Positions 25,419 to 34,916 of a stretch of DNA of 64,000 bases are shown piece after piece. How positions within the stretch are numbered: position 1 is the stretch's first letter; each line of letters begins with the position of its first letter. Source of the DNA: Moraxellaceae bacterium AER2_44_116 (GTDB taxonomy: Bacteria > Pseudomonadota > Gammaproteobacteria > Pseudomonadales > Moraxellaceae); assembly GCA_006546595.1 (NCBI GenBank), contig VIAD01000016.1, positions 1 through 64,000 on the forward strand, in the 5' to 3' direction. The translations under genes were made by a program, and so were the position numbers. Under the pieces are notes generated by a model. It ran no database searches, was not told the origin of the DNA, and worked only from the letters and a program-made list of their open reading frames with translations.

Positions 25419-26183
25419 TTACAACGCATACATCTCATCTAAATAACGTAAAATATCTTTAGATTCAAATAGTTCTACACTCTTATTTGTGTCAATTAAG
25501 AATGGCACTTGAACTTGCCCCTTCTCTGCTAACAAACGTGCACGTTTAGTATTCGGTAGCGGTTTATACTCGCCACGATGAAAACGATGAGTTGCAGGTC
25601 CCATATCGGCTAATTGTTGCTTACCTAAATTAATTAAACGATAAGGTAATTCCAATTCACATAATCTTTCTCGAACAGGGCGAGAATAAGGGCTTGATTC
25701 AAAACTATATAAGACTAAGTGCTTTTCTGGGCTTTGTGAGGGTTTTGCTTTTAATCCTCGAATATTTAAACGAATAGCACTCGCCAAACGCGATGTTAAT
25801 AAATTAAACGTCGTAGCATCCAAGGCATCGGGTATCGGTTGTTGACGATATTGCTGAAATAAATAGGCGTTAATAGCCTCCGCTCCTTGTAATGTGACAT
25901 GCGAGTTTGGGTCAACCAAAAACGGCACAGTCGCACTCTCCCCACCCATCGTTTTTAACGAATCAACAAAACGCGTCGCACCTTTAGGACACGGATAAAT
26001 AATGACATCTAAATTTAACTCCGTCAGTGCTTCACGCACTAAACGACATTCCGCATCATCTTCAGAATCATACAAAATTGGTAGCTGTGGTGGCTGCTGA
26101 ACAGTTTTGCTACCCGCCGTACCACGCCACTGCCGTATAGTCGAACTGAGCACTGAAGAAATAATGTTAAGAGAATGAGGCAT
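25419..26183 (-). CDS. Tandem glutathione S-transferase N-terminal domain protein
   Basis: 254 aa with two thioredoxin-fold GST-N units and no all-alpha GST-C domain. Unit 1 (~32-110) has LPILYDSEDDAECRLVREAL and ATVPFLVDPNSHVTLQGAEAI. Unit 2 (~150-254) has HLVLYSFESSPYSRPVRERL and VQVPFLIDTNKSVELFESKDI. The VPFL(V/I)D-cis-Pro and (E/G)S/A-x-x-I glutathione-site features are kept. In both units the catalytic CPxC-type Cys is missing, so redox chemistry of the glutaredoxin type is unlikely. The role is unknown. It stands alone between two interspersed repeats. Confidence 0.82.
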   Translation of the reverse strand: MPHSLNIISSVLSSTIRQWRGTAGSKTVQQPPQLPILYDSEDDAECRLVREALTELNLDVIIYPCPKGATRFVDSLKTMGGESATVPFLVDPNSHVTLQGAEAINAYLFQQYRQQPIPDALDATTFNLLTSRLASAIRLNIRGLKAKPSQSPEKHLVLYSFESSPYSRPVRERLCELELPYRLINLGKQQLADMGPATHRFHRGEYKPLPNTKRARLLAEKGQVQVPFLIDTNKSVELFESKDILRYLDEMYAL

Positions 26184-26228
26184 AACTAAATACTCGCTAC
26201 TTTAATTAAATTATTAACGCTGCTTAGG

Positions 26229-26298
26229 TTCAACTCTTCGCTCAGGGAACATTTTTGCATTGGCTGAACGGAGTCGTGGTGGCTGAAATGAGTCGAAA
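26229..26298. repeat. Intergenic palindromic repeat, copy 5 (degenerate)
   Basis: Left arm TTCAACTCTTCGCTCAGGGA, then two partial right arms GGCTGAACGGAGTCG and GGCTGAAATGAGTCGAAA in tandem. This looks like a decayed or partly duplicated member of the family. Confidence 0.75.
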
Positions 26299-26360
26299 CC
26301 AAGCCACGTCCATGAACCTTAATCATCATAGATTAAACACGACTTCTAAAAATATGACAA

Positions 26361-26401
26361 AAGAAAAAAATGTTGCGTAAGCCACAAATCTGCGACTTAC
26401 G
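26361..26401 (-). terminator. Probable terminator of the M48 peptidase gene
   Basis: On the minus strand CGTAAG ... CTTACG (14-base loop with further pairing) is followed by CAACATTTTTTTCTTTT, 17 bases beyond the gene's stop. Confidence 0.5.
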
Positions 26402-26417
26402 TGTTGAACGGATGAAG

Positions 26418-27254
26418 TTAACTACGCGGAACAATCATTTTACTGGTCGGAGGATTACGCTTTGTCGCTTCGTACAACGGCATGACTGTTGCCATTTTAC
26501 TTTGTAACTCGTCAATCCGTTGATTGCTTGATGGATGGGTACTCAAAAATGCGGGAGGCGCACCTTTACTCGCAGCACCCATTTTTTGCCATAAGCTGAT
26601 CGACGCTCTTGGGTTGTAACCTGCACGTGCTAGTATTTCCAAGCCGATAACATCCGCCTCTGACTCTTGACCACGACCATGCGGTAGCGTTAAACCCAAT
26701 GTTGTTGCTGTTTGTAAAACGGCAGCTTGTTGGGCATTAATATTTGTGAGTGCCGCTAATAATGACATACCTGCTTGTTGAGCATACGCTTGAGAAACAC
26801 GTTCACGACCATGTTCACGCAACGCATGAGCCATTTCATGCCCCATAATCGCGGCGATTTCATCATCACTGAGTTTTAATTGATTGATAATACCTGTGAA
26901 AAACATAATCTTTCCACCTGGTGCACAATAGGCATTTAACTCATTACGACTTTCCAAGTTCACTTCCCATTGCCAAGACAAGGCATCAGGACGAAATACA
27001 GCGGCTTGTGGAATTAAACGATCGGCAATTTTACGAATGCGCTCTAAATTGGCTTTGTCCGTATTTAACGCGCCTTTTTGTTTGGCCGCCGACAACTCGC
27101 CACGATACGATTGCAATGCCATTGCATTGACCTGCTCGGTCGGCAACAACAAAAATTGTTTACGCTGAACACCAATAGCCCCCTCTTGGGTGCTACTGCT
27201 ACAGGCGGTCAACATCACCAAAGTGGGAACAACAAGCCAATTACGCCAGTTCAT
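26418..27254 (-). CDS. M48-family metalloprotease lipoprotein
   Basis: 278-aa periplasmic protease anchored by lipid. The signal peptide ends in lipobox LTACSSS (Cys near residue 18). The zinc site is MGHEMAHALREHG (HExxH), with the third ligand in QESEADVIG about 55 residues on. LSTHPSSNQRIDEL near the C-terminus is typical of the LoiP/YcaL/BepA group, which degrades misassembled outer membrane proteins. No TPR domain is present, so it is LoiP/YcaL-like rather than BepA-like. The ATG at 27254 has AGGTATTGCAC before it; the TTG two codons upstream is unlikely. Confidence 0.9.
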   Translation of the reverse strand: MNWRNWLVVPTLVMLTACSSSTQEGAIGVQRKQFLLLPTEQVNAMALQSYRGELSAAKQKGALNTDKANLERIRKIADRLIPQAAVFRPDALSWQWEVNLESRNELNAYCAPGGKIMFFTGIINQLKLSDDEIAAIMGHEMAHALREHGRERVSQAYAQQAGMSLLAALTNINAQQAAVLQTATTLGLTLPHGRGQESEADVIGLEILARAGYNPRASISLWQKMGAASKGAPPAFLSTHPSSNQRIDELQSKMATVMPLYEATKRNPPTSKMIVPRS

Positions 27255-27321
27255 GTGCAATACCTTTTGAATAATTCAATCTATCGAACCATTCTAACGT
27301 AATACAGAAAAAACTTTGTTA

Positions 27322-28863
27322 CTAAAGGTGAGTGCGTTCACTGGCATATAATTCGGCAAGGTTTTTTGTCCACGGTTTATAGACATATTGATACAGGCGT
27401 TGATAAAAATCAGCACGCGCAACATTCGGATAAAACACTTTGTCCACCCGACTCATGGCACGCACCGCAGACTGAAAATCAGGATAAATACGCATACCCA
27501 CAGCAGCACACATCGCCGCGCCTAAGCCTGAGGTTTCACTGGTATGAGGGCGGTTAATGGGCATCGCAAAAATATCGGCGGCTGTTTGCATAACAGCATC
27601 GGACTGCGAACCGCCACCAGCGGCAAATAACGTCGTTATCTGTTGCTTGGTACATTGTGCCACATGCGCTTGACCGTCTTTTAATGCAAATAACAAGCCT
27701 TCCACTAATGCTCGATACCAGTCCGCTTTGGTATGTTGTGGGTTTAAGCCTAATATTGAGCCTTTAGAAACACTTTCGCCTGAGGCTTGCACACTTAAAC
27801 CCGGTTGCCACATCAACCCATTCGCACCCGCGGGCGTTTGCGCCAACCATTGCTCAAGTACAGCTAACCAATCACGGCCATCTTGTTGCGCTGCGGCAAT
27901 TTCATTGGGGGCAATTTGCTGCTGAAAGTAATTCACTAAAGCAAAACCTTGAGGAATTTGACTTTCTAAACAATAGTGATGAGGTATCACCGCTGGATAC
28001 GGCGGCATCGGCGGGTTTAAAGAAATATATTTATGACTAATGGTGTTGTATGTTGCGGTCGTACCAAAACTTAATGCGCCTTGCCACGGTGAAACACACC
28101 CTGCCCCCATCACTTCACAGGCTTTATCTGCGCCTGCAGAAATCAAAGGTAAACCCACAGGCAAGCCTGTATGCTCTGCCGCCTCAACGCTAATTTGCCC
28201 TAATAATTTACCTGCGGGCATGACTTTGGCAAGTTTTTCTGGTGTTAAACCTAAAGCTTGCCAACGCCAGTCCCACGTACTATGCCACTGATGTTTTTTA
28301 TAATCAAACGGCACATAACCGACTTGTGCAGCAACGGCATCCGTATATTCACCTGTCAATTTAAACGACAAATAACCTGATAATAATAAAAACTTATGCG
28401 TTTTTGCCCAAATCTCGGGTTTATTGACTTGAAACCAATTGGCTTGTGCGCGCAGACGCAGTTTTTTAATGGTATGTTGATGACCACTGATTTGATGCAG
28501 TTTTTGCCAATAAATCGGCAGTGTCGGCAAGTGTTCGGTTTGACGTTCATCCAACCATAAAATCGCGGGATGTAACGGTTGGCCTCTGTCATCAACAACA
28601 ACGACTGTTCCTCGTTGGGTAGTCACTGTTGCCGCTAAAATTGATTTAGGATTAATACCTTGCTGCCAAATACTCTGACAGGCTTGACCTAAAGTACGCC
28701 AATAAAAATCAGCATCTTGCTCAGCATAACCTTGTTTGGGTGAGGTGTACGGTGGGTTGAATACCGTTTGACTACGGGCTAATAACTCCCCGCGTTCATT
28801 AAAGACAAAGGCGCGTAAACTCTGTGTACCACAATCAATCGTGAGAAAATGCGCCGTTGTCAT
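27322..28863 (-). CDS. FGGY-family carbohydrate kinase
   Basis: 513 aa with the ATPase fold of sugar/glycerol kinases. It has the N-terminal phosphate loop FLTIDCGTQSLRAFVFNERG, WLDERQT, the C-terminal SFGTTATYNTISHKY and an adenosine loop LFAAGGGSQSDAVMQTAAD. The acid base is expected in SAGADKACEVMGAG. It lacks the canonical GlpK string (AGDQQ), so it may phosphorylate a polyol or glycerol-like compound other than glycerol. It is transcribed in the same direction as the GlpD-type dehydrogenase (77 bases) and an AGPS-like oxidase upstream. I have seen this set together in Pseudomonadales, but its pathway is not established. Confidence 0.85.
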   Translation of the reverse strand: MTTAHFLTIDCGTQSLRAFVFNERGELLARSQTVFNPPYTSPKQGYAEQDADFYWRTLGQACQSIWQQGINPKSILAATVTTQRGTVVVVDDRGQPLHPAILWLDERQTEHLPTLPIYWQKLHQISGHQHTIKKLRLRAQANWFQVNKPEIWAKTHKFLLLSGYLSFKLTGEYTDAVAAQVGYVPFDYKKHQWHSTWDWRWQALGLTPEKLAKVMPAGKLLGQISVEAAEHTGLPVGLPLISAGADKACEVMGAGCVSPWQGALSFGTTATYNTISHKYISLNPPMPPYPAVIPHHYCLESQIPQGFALVNYFQQQIAPNEIAAAQQDGRDWLAVLEQWLAQTPAGANGLMWQPGLSVQASGESVSKGSILGLNPQHTKADWYRALVEGLLFALKDGQAHVAQCTKQQITTLFAAGGGSQSDAVMQTAADIFAMPINRPHTSETSGLGAAMCAAVGMRIYPDFQSAVRAMSRVDKVFYPNVARADFYQRLYQYVYKPWTKNLAELYASERTHL

Positions 28864-28901
28864 GGTTTTTCAACCTATTGTTATTGATGCAAAATGCTGT
28901 T

Positions 28902-28923
28902 GGCGAATGAGATCGCCCCTACC
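28902..28923. repeat. Partial TAGGGGC-family repeat
   Basis: GGCGAATGAGATCGCCCCTACC lies in the short gap between the FGGY kinase and GlpD genes. It matches the right arm of the repeat at 7755-7805 with small changes, so it is a half copy or remnant. Confidence 0.55.
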
Positions 28924-28940
28924 ACTACTCACACAATGTG

Positions 28941-30527
28941 CTAAGCGGTCATTACAGGCAAACTATAAAACTGATGCCAAATATCAACATAACGTGTGGC
29001 TTCGACGTCCCATTGTGCCTCGCTCCAACCCTCACTGAGCGCAATGGCTTTAATGGTTGGAAAGTGTGCCGCGCCACCCTCTGGCAACAACAAACCTAAA
29101 CGGGTACGACGCAACATCACATCATCCAAATGTTGTGCTTGCTCATGGCGGAACGCCCAACGAATATCTGCCCACATGGTTTGCGTTTCGGCAATGATCG
29201 TTAATTCGTTAGCAGGCATTTCACGTAAAAACTGCTCAGCCAAATAACCATATTTACCAACAAAACGACGACGCTGATCTGCACTTAATGGCGCAATATT
29301 TAAACTATCACTGGGATTGGTAAAAATCGCTGCTTTTTGATCGCGCTGTTTAATACTCGGCAACCACGGCTCTGCCGCCGTTAAGACATCTTGAGCAATT
29401 TGGCGGAAGGTAGTGAGCTTGCCACCAGAAACACTAATCACGCCTTTATCTGCCCAAACAGCATGGTCTCGACGCTCCTTTGAAGGGTCTAAACCTTTAC
29501 CACTGGTGACAATAGGACGGACACCTGCCCACGTTGCAATCACATCTTTCGTCGTTAAGTTAGCTTGTGGAAACTCGTAGTTGGCAGCGCGTAACAAATA
29601 CACCACTTCATCCGCAGTAATCACCGCTTCATTGTCTAAATTATCTTTATGATCTAAGTCAGTCGTACCAATCACTGTACGGCCTTCCCATGAATAAATA
29701 AACATAGCGCGTTTATCATCAGGATGAAACAAAATCAGCGCGTCTTGTAACGGTAAACGCTCTGAAGATACCACTAAGTGACTACCACGCTGAGGACGGA
29801 CTTCTACGGTATCTGTGGTCATCATTTGCCGTAATTTATTGACCCACGCACCTGTGGCATTAACAACCACTTTGGCTTTTAATTCTGCCGTTTGGCCTGT
29901 GACATCATCAGTAATCTGTAACCCAGAAACAACATTATTCGTCATTAAGGTTTTTGTTGCTTTGACATAGTTGAGTGTGACTGCACCGTCATGACGGGCT
30001 TCATCTAATACCCGTAAAACCAAGCGAGTATCATCCGTGACGGCATCGGTATAACGTGACGCGCCCAATAATTTATTGGCACGATAATTAGGTACACGCG
30101 CCAAAAAATTTTTCGCATTTAAATAACTACGGTCTTTAATTCCTGCTAAGAAATCATAGGCCAACAACAGAATCGCAAACGCCCAACGATTATTTTTAAT
30201 GCCACCACCTTGATAATGTGCAAAAAAATAACTCATTCTATCAACTAAACCCGGTGCTTCGGTTAGCAGACGTTCTCGCTCAACCAAGGAGTGCCACGTC
30301 AGTTTAATATCGCCCATCGCGATATAACGTAAACCGCCATGCACCATTTTTGATGAGCGGCTCGACGTACCAAAAGCATAGTCTTTTTGCTCAATCAATA
30401 ATACTTTAGCACCCGTACGCGCCGCTTCACGCGCAACACCAGCACCTGTAATACCGCCACCGACAACGATAATATCCCATTCCGTTTGTGGTAATTGTTG
30501 CCACAACGCTTCACGGCTCAACGACAT
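28941..30527 (-). CDS. glpD: Glycerol-3-phosphate dehydrogenase/oxidase, GlpD family
   Basis: 528-aa FAD enzyme that oxidises sn-glycerol-3-phosphate to dihydroxyacetone phosphate at the membrane, passing electrons to quinone in the known family. The N-terminal dinucleotide fold is DIIVVGGGITGAGVAREAAR. Family segments SSRSSKMVHGGLRYI, WEGRTVIGTTDLDH and SVSGGKLTTFRQIAQDVL are present. It is slightly longer than E. coli GlpD (501). It lies between the FGGY kinase and AGPS-like genes, suggesting a role in this cluster rather than general glycerol use. No glpF or glpR is nearby. Confidence 0.9.
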   Translation of the reverse strand: MSLSREALWQQLPQTEWDIIVVGGGITGAGVAREAARTGAKVLLIEQKDYAFGTSSRSSKMVHGGLRYIAMGDIKLTWHSLVERERLLTEAPGLVDRMSYFFAHYQGGGIKNNRWAFAILLLAYDFLAGIKDRSYLNAKNFLARVPNYRANKLLGASRYTDAVTDDTRLVLRVLDEARHDGAVTLNYVKATKTLMTNNVVSGLQITDDVTGQTAELKAKVVVNATGAWVNKLRQMMTTDTVEVRPQRGSHLVVSSERLPLQDALILFHPDDKRAMFIYSWEGRTVIGTTDLDHKDNLDNEAVITADEVVYLLRAANYEFPQANLTTKDVIATWAGVRPIVTSGKGLDPSKERRDHAVWADKGVISVSGGKLTTFRQIAQDVLTAAEPWLPSIKQRDQKAAIFTNPSDSLNIAPLSADQRRRFVGKYGYLAEQFLREMPANELTIIAETQTMWADIRWAFRHEQAQHLDDVMLRRTRLGLLLPEGGAAHFPTIKAIALSEGWSEAQWDVEATRYVDIWHQFYSLPVMTA

Positions 30528-30713
30528 GTATATACCCTTTATAACTTACGCGATCATCGCTTATGGGTTGACACTTTAACTATTTTCAGCGGCTTTATAT
30601 TGATAAAACACGCTGATTTCGGTGAAAAATACAAGTCTTGAGTGCGTCAAGACCTCTACAAAACAAGCAGTTCTGTCATTGACTAGGTTCTGTTGACTTA
30701 ATCTCAACTAACT

Positions 30714-30763
30714 CTTCGACTCCGCTCAGGGAACATTTTCATGCTGGCTGAGCGGGGTCGAAG
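30714..30763. repeat. Intergenic palindromic repeat, copy 6
   Basis: Arms CTTCGACTCCGCTCAGGGA and CTGAGCGGGGTCGAAG (one mismatch), between glpD and the AGPS-like gene. It interrupts an otherwise co-directional cluster, so the two genes may not share one message. Confidence 0.85.
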
Positions 30764-30777
30764 TCTCGTTTGATGAG

Positions 30778-32373
30778 TTAATCAACTAACAGCTTATGAG
30801 GATTCAAACGGCCATCGGCATCAAAGTGAGTGGCTAAAGCACGCAATGCCGCAATACCTTGCACACCTTTTTCCGCTTCTAAATAAGGTGCATGATCTTG
30901 GCCAACACCGTGTTGATGACTAATGGTGCCACCATGCTTAATAATCACCTGACAGGCATCCGCTTTCAGTTTTTGCCAACGCGCCAACGTTTGCGCGTAA
31001 TTATCGCCGACACGGAAAACGTAGGTGGTATAAATACTCGAACCTTGGGTATAAATATGAGACAAATGACTAAAAGCCAGTACCGTCTCATTTTCTGCCA
31101 TTAGGCCATTACGGAGGGATTGCTCAACATCAATCATATACGGCGTGACTTTCTGCCAATCGACCGCCGTTTCTAAGGTGTCAACCGCATAACCAAGCTG
31201 CCATAAAGCCTCGCGTAAATACGGCGCACGAAACCGATTTTGATGCCAACGTTTGCCCAATACTTGCCCTGTTGGTACCGTATCAAAACTTTTTAGAATA
31301 CGAGACACTTCGGTCTGAGCAAACTTAATGCGCTGTAAACTGCCCGTAAAGCCAATCGTCAACATGCACTTGCCTGCACCTGCACCACGCCAGTTTAATA
31401 CTTTTTCTAAACCAGCAATGGCAAAAGCATGACCCGCCAACATTAATTGGGTTCGCGTTTCGTCGGCATTACTTAAACGTACCATCGACAACGGTAATTT
31501 TTGCTGAACTAACTCTCGCACTGCTAATTTTGCTTTTGCCCAATCAGGCACGAAATAAACATGGAACTCTTCGTGTTCAGGGCAACGACTGACACGCACT
31601 GTCGCTTCGGTAATCACACCAAAACGCCCTTCTGACCCCATCATCATCTCACGAAGATCAGGGCCTGCACTGGATGCGGGTAGCGTAGGAATATCGAGCG
31701 CACCATTGAGGGTTTCAATATGTCCACCCGCAAACAGTTGTTCTATACGACCATAATGCAAGGATTGCTGACCGCTGGAGCGACTAGCAACCCAACCACC
31801 CAAGGTTGACAACTCAAATGACTGTGGATAATGCCCAAGCATATAACCATGTGGCTTTAATAACGCCTCGACTTGCGGGCCTGTCGCACCTGCACCAATC
31901 GTGGCTAACTGCGAGGACTCATCTAACTTGATGAGATTATTGAGATTCGTTAACGCCAAAGTCAGAATAGGACGTTCGTCAGCAACGGGATTAATATGAC
32001 CCACAACCGATGTACCGCCACCATAAGGAATAACAACCCAATTGTGCTGTTTTGCCAAAGCGAGAAGTTCGGCGACTTGTGCCGTAGTATGTGGCAAAGC
32101 AACACCATCAGGAAAAACACCAATATCGCCAGAACGCCATGCCAACCAATCAGGCAAGCTTTGACCACGCGCATGACGTACGCGTGTTTCGGCATCAGTT
32201 GAAATTAATGGATGTTCGGGTAATCGGCTGGCAGGTACTTTTGCCATGACATCAGCTAAAGAAGCATCGACTAAAGGCTGCCCTTTACCCAATAAACCCT
32301 GTATAAAAACACTTGCTTTTGCATTGACAGTCATTTTGACTTGACTGTCACCCCAACTATTCCACTGACGCAT
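30778..32373 (-). CDS. FAD-linked oxidase, alkyl-DHAP synthase-like
   Basis: 531 aa. The start MRQWNSWGDS matches the R-x-W-x-GWGD N-terminus of alkyldihydroxyacetonephosphate synthase (AGPS)-like proteins. The FAD-binding PP loop is VVIPYGGGTSVVGHI, with FELSTLGGWVASRSSGQQS and SHIYTQGSSIYTTY. The AGPS active-site His cluster aligns to GGTISHQHGVGQDHAPYL. In eukaryotes AGPS makes the ether bond of ether lipids from acyl-DHAP; whether this bacterial relative does so is unknown. Neighbours GlpD (DHAP source) and an FGGY kinase make a glycerol/DHAP-derived substrate plausible. No terminator is seen on its 3' side except the repeat. Confidence 0.87.
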   Translation of the reverse strand: MRQWNSWGDSQVKMTVNAKASVFIQGLLGKGQPLVDASLADVMAKVPASRLPEHPLISTDAETRVRHARGQSLPDWLAWRSGDIGVFPDGVALPHTTAQVAELLALAKQHNWVVIPYGGGTSVVGHINPVADERPILTLALTNLNNLIKLDESSQLATIGAGATGPQVEALLKPHGYMLGHYPQSFELSTLGGWVASRSSGQQSLHYGRIEQLFAGGHIETLNGALDIPTLPASSAGPDLREMMMGSEGRFGVITEATVRVSRCPEHEEFHVYFVPDWAKAKLAVRELVQQKLPLSMVRLSNADETRTQLMLAGHAFAIAGLEKVLNWRGAGAGKCMLTIGFTGSLQRIKFAQTEVSRILKSFDTVPTGQVLGKRWHQNRFRAPYLREALWQLGYAVDTLETAVDWQKVTPYMIDVEQSLRNGLMAENETVLAFSHLSHIYTQGSSIYTTYVFRVGDNYAQTLARWQKLKADACQVIIKHGGTISHQHGVGQDHAPYLEAEKGVQGIAALRALATHFDADGRLNPHKLLVD

Positions 32374-32506
32374 AATGGCCTCTAGTCAACGTAGCGTTTA
32401 CACTGCATGACGTTTACAGAGTTTACCCACCATAAAATGCCATTTATTTAATTAAATGGCACATCAAGTAGAGAACGCCTAAACACGCAGGTGAACACTC
32501 ATAAAG

Positions 32507-33553
32507 TTAAGCGATAGGTCGGCTAGTGGTTCGGCGCACATTCATCACATTAGCAAGGTTACGTTCACCCAAAGCCGTCAATTGCCACCACATACGCTGA
32601 TCGTTGTCACGATTGGCTCTTTGAATAAATCCGAGCGTACGAAATTGCATTTTCACGGTGTTAAAACACATCGGTGTCACTTGAACTTCAACAACGGCAT
32701 GTGTTTTTGGGTAATCACGCTGAACTTCAGCTAAAGCATTACGCTGAATTCGCTCATTAATTTTTGCTGCCATAAAATCTTCAGTTTGCGGCTGAAGTAA
32801 ATGTGGACCAAAACTCACCAGTAACTCGTTCCATGATAGGCTTGTCTTCGCATTCACATCTTGACAATTGCCGCCAGCGTAAGCTTTACAGCGATAAGGA
32901 ATATCAAAAATATCCTCACCTTTCGCCAAGCCATCATTGCTTGATGCCGCTGAAGCCGCTAACCATTTCTCACGTTCTTGTTCTAATTCCTGTACCCGTT
33001 TTTTGAGCGCGGCACATTGTTTTTCTAATTCAGCAGAAGCACTATTATGACCAACACGTACCCAACCCACCGCGTGATGCTTACGGACTAATGTGGGTAT
33101 CGCATTACGCAATACAATTGCCAAATCAGTGGCATCGCGCCAATAGACAATATTATTTGCCTGTTCACGCAATAACACTTTACGGAAGTCACTAAATTTC
33201 AGCTTACCTTCAATCTGTTGCTCTTGTAATTCTGCTGCTCTAATTTCGGGAGCTTCGTGCATCAGTACAATCATGGGTTTTTGTTTCGTTGCGGCGTAAA
33301 CATACTCCATGTGGGTGTAACTCACCCCTGATGGCATCAGTGAACCATAACGACTACCCACCAACAAAATGTAATAATCACTTTCATCTATGCGCCGACG
33401 AATATTCACCATCGTACTCAGGCTTTGCGCGTGAGCCTCTACGGTAGTGGGCAGACAACTCAACGTGGGCAATGCTTGCAATAGCACGCCCCGCTCCTCA
33501 CGCAAATCCAAATAGGTTGCGCTAATAAAAACTTGATAGCGTTTATCAGTCAC
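32507..33553 (-). CDS. DUF4062 domain-containing protein
   Basis: 348 aa. The N-terminal DUF4062 domain (~1-130) reads YQVFISATYLDLREERGVLL ... RIDESDYYILLVGSRYGSL ... GVSYTHMEYVYAATKQKPMI. This is the pattern of this TIR/SLOG-like family, often found in NACHT and other immune-type proteins. A short coiled coil (~182-205, EKQCAALKKRVQELEQEREK) and a C-terminal region of about 140 aa resembling a winged-helix type end follow. The start codon is GTG with AGGA upstream. It has no obvious partner; the function may be defence or signalling, which is inference. Confidence 0.8.
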   Translation of the reverse strand: MTDKRYQVFISATYLDLREERGVLLQALPTLSCLPTTVEAHAQSLSTMVNIRRRIDESDYYILLVGSRYGSLMPSGVSYTHMEYVYAATKQKPMIVLMHEAPEIRAAELQEQQIEGKLKFSDFRKVLLREQANNIVYWRDATDLAIVLRNAIPTLVRKHHAVGWVRVGHNSASAELEKQCAALKKRVQELEQEREKWLAASAASSNDGLAKGEDIFDIPYRCKAYAGGNCQDVNAKTSLSWNELLVSFGPHLLQPQTEDFMAAKINERIQRNALAEVQRDYPKTHAVVEVQVTPMCFNTVKMQFRTLGFIQRANRDNDQRMWWQLTALGERNLANVMNVRRTTSRPIA

Positions 33554-33757
33554 TGTTCATCATTCCTAATAGTCAAAAAATCACCCACTCATTGGATTTT
33601 TTACATCATTATTAAGCCTGTATTTATGTTTATTTCTAGGCTTTCTTGACAATAGCACTAAGCTAATAACTTGACTAGCCTTCTAGATGTAAGCATATTA
33701 ACTTAGTTGCTTTTTAACACTCAACCAATTGAAAACAAATAGTAATTAAAATCTGAT

Positions 33758-34606
33758 CTAGCCAACAATTCGCGGCGTGACAGACACTTGTGTTGATGAC
33801 ACCCTCTCACCAAAAAAAACAGCAGCATGCTGGTCAAAAATATCGTTATTGTCGGTAGTTAAAAAGGAACGCGTTCTAGATTTAGAACATTTTTCGTCAA
33901 TGTCTGGATGCCGCCGCAAATAATCGACCAAACTATGAGCAACGATTTCGCCCTGTGAAACAAGACAAACACCTGCCGGTAAAAACTGACGAATTTTGTT
34001 GATGAGCAAGGGGTAATGAGTACAGCCTAAAATAACGGTATCAATTGCGGCATCTTGTACAAACAGTTTTGCCAGACTTTCTTGAATAAAATAATCTGCA
34101 CCTAAACTATCGTATTCACCATTTTCAACCAATGGCACCCACATCGGGCAGTCTTGCTGCAAGACATGGATATGAGGGAATAATTTTTGTATTTCGATCA
34201 CGTAAGATTCTGACTTTACCGTTCCTGTGGTGCCTAAAACACCGACGGACTGTGTTTGTGTTAGTGCGCCAACCGCTTCCGCACTCGGCCGAATCACCCC
34301 TAAAACCCGTCTATTGGGATCAATTAGGGCTAAATCATGCTGCTGAATCGTACGCAATGCTTTAGCTGACGCAGTATTACACGCCAAAATAACCAACTGA
34401 CAACCCGCATCAAATAAATAACGCACGCACTCTAAGGTGAATTTATAAACCGTATCGTAAGAACGTGTACCATAAGGAGCGCGCGCATTGTCGCCCAAAT
34501 ATAAGTAATCATATTCAGGTAAGGTTTTCACTAACTCTTTTAGAATCGTTAAGCCACCATAACCAGAGTCAAAAACACCGATGGGTGACGAAGGCTTTTG
34601 CGACAT
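33758..34606 (-). CDS. murI: Glutamate racemase
   Basis: Interconverts L- and D-glutamate for peptidoglycan; cofactor-independent and cytoplasmic. It is 282 aa. The N-terminal motif is PIGVFDSGYGGLTIL. The two catalytic cysteines are in VILACNTASA and VILGCTHYPLL, and YLGDNARAPYG follows the family. The gene lies downstream of tRNA-Gly on the same strand, separated by a terminator. Confidence 0.95.
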   Translation of the reverse strand: MSQKPSSPIGVFDSGYGGLTILKELVKTLPEYDYLYLGDNARAPYGTRSYDTVYKFTLECVRYLFDAGCQLVILACNTASAKALRTIQQHDLALIDPNRRVLGVIRPSAEAVGALTQTQSVGVLGTTGTVKSESYVIEIQKLFPHIHVLQQDCPMWVPLVENGEYDSLGADYFIQESLAKLFVQDAAIDTVILGCTHYPLLINKIRQFLPAGVCLVSQGEIVAHSLVDYLRRHPDIDEKCSKSRTRSFLTTDNNDIFDQHAAVFFGERVSSTQVSVTPRIVG

Positions 34607-34666
34607 CCGAGACTCCTTGAAGACAAGAAGCGAAATTATTTTTTAAATTATATAAAGCTTGAGGCA

Positions 34667-34696
34667 TAAAAAAAGCCGATTTAAAATCGGCTTTTT
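34667..34696 (-). terminator. tRNA-Gly terminator
   Basis: On the minus strand AAAAAGCCGATTT-TAA-ATCGGCTTTTTTT, a strong stem with a T tract, starting 6 bases beyond the tRNA 3' end. Confidence 0.92.
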
Positions 34697-34701
34697 GAAT
34701 T

Positions 34702-34777
<76 letters not shown>

Positions 34778-34820
34778 AATACTAAGTTGCTTAATCGTCT
34801 AAGTCACTAAGTAGGCGTGC

Positions 34821-34848
34821 ATTATAGGGCGACAAATTATTGCGTCAA
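34821..34848 (-). promoter_or_regulatory. Sigma-70 promoter of tRNA-Gly
   Basis: On the minus strand TTGACG (34848-34843), a 16-base spacer and a perfect TATAAT (34826-34821). The predicted start is about 36 bases upstream of the tRNA 5' end. Confidence 0.85.
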
Positions 34849-34916
34849 GTATTTTTTCAACAAAAACAAAGCATTCGCTTATATTTCAACCTACAACCCT
34901 ATAACTCACTCTTTTA

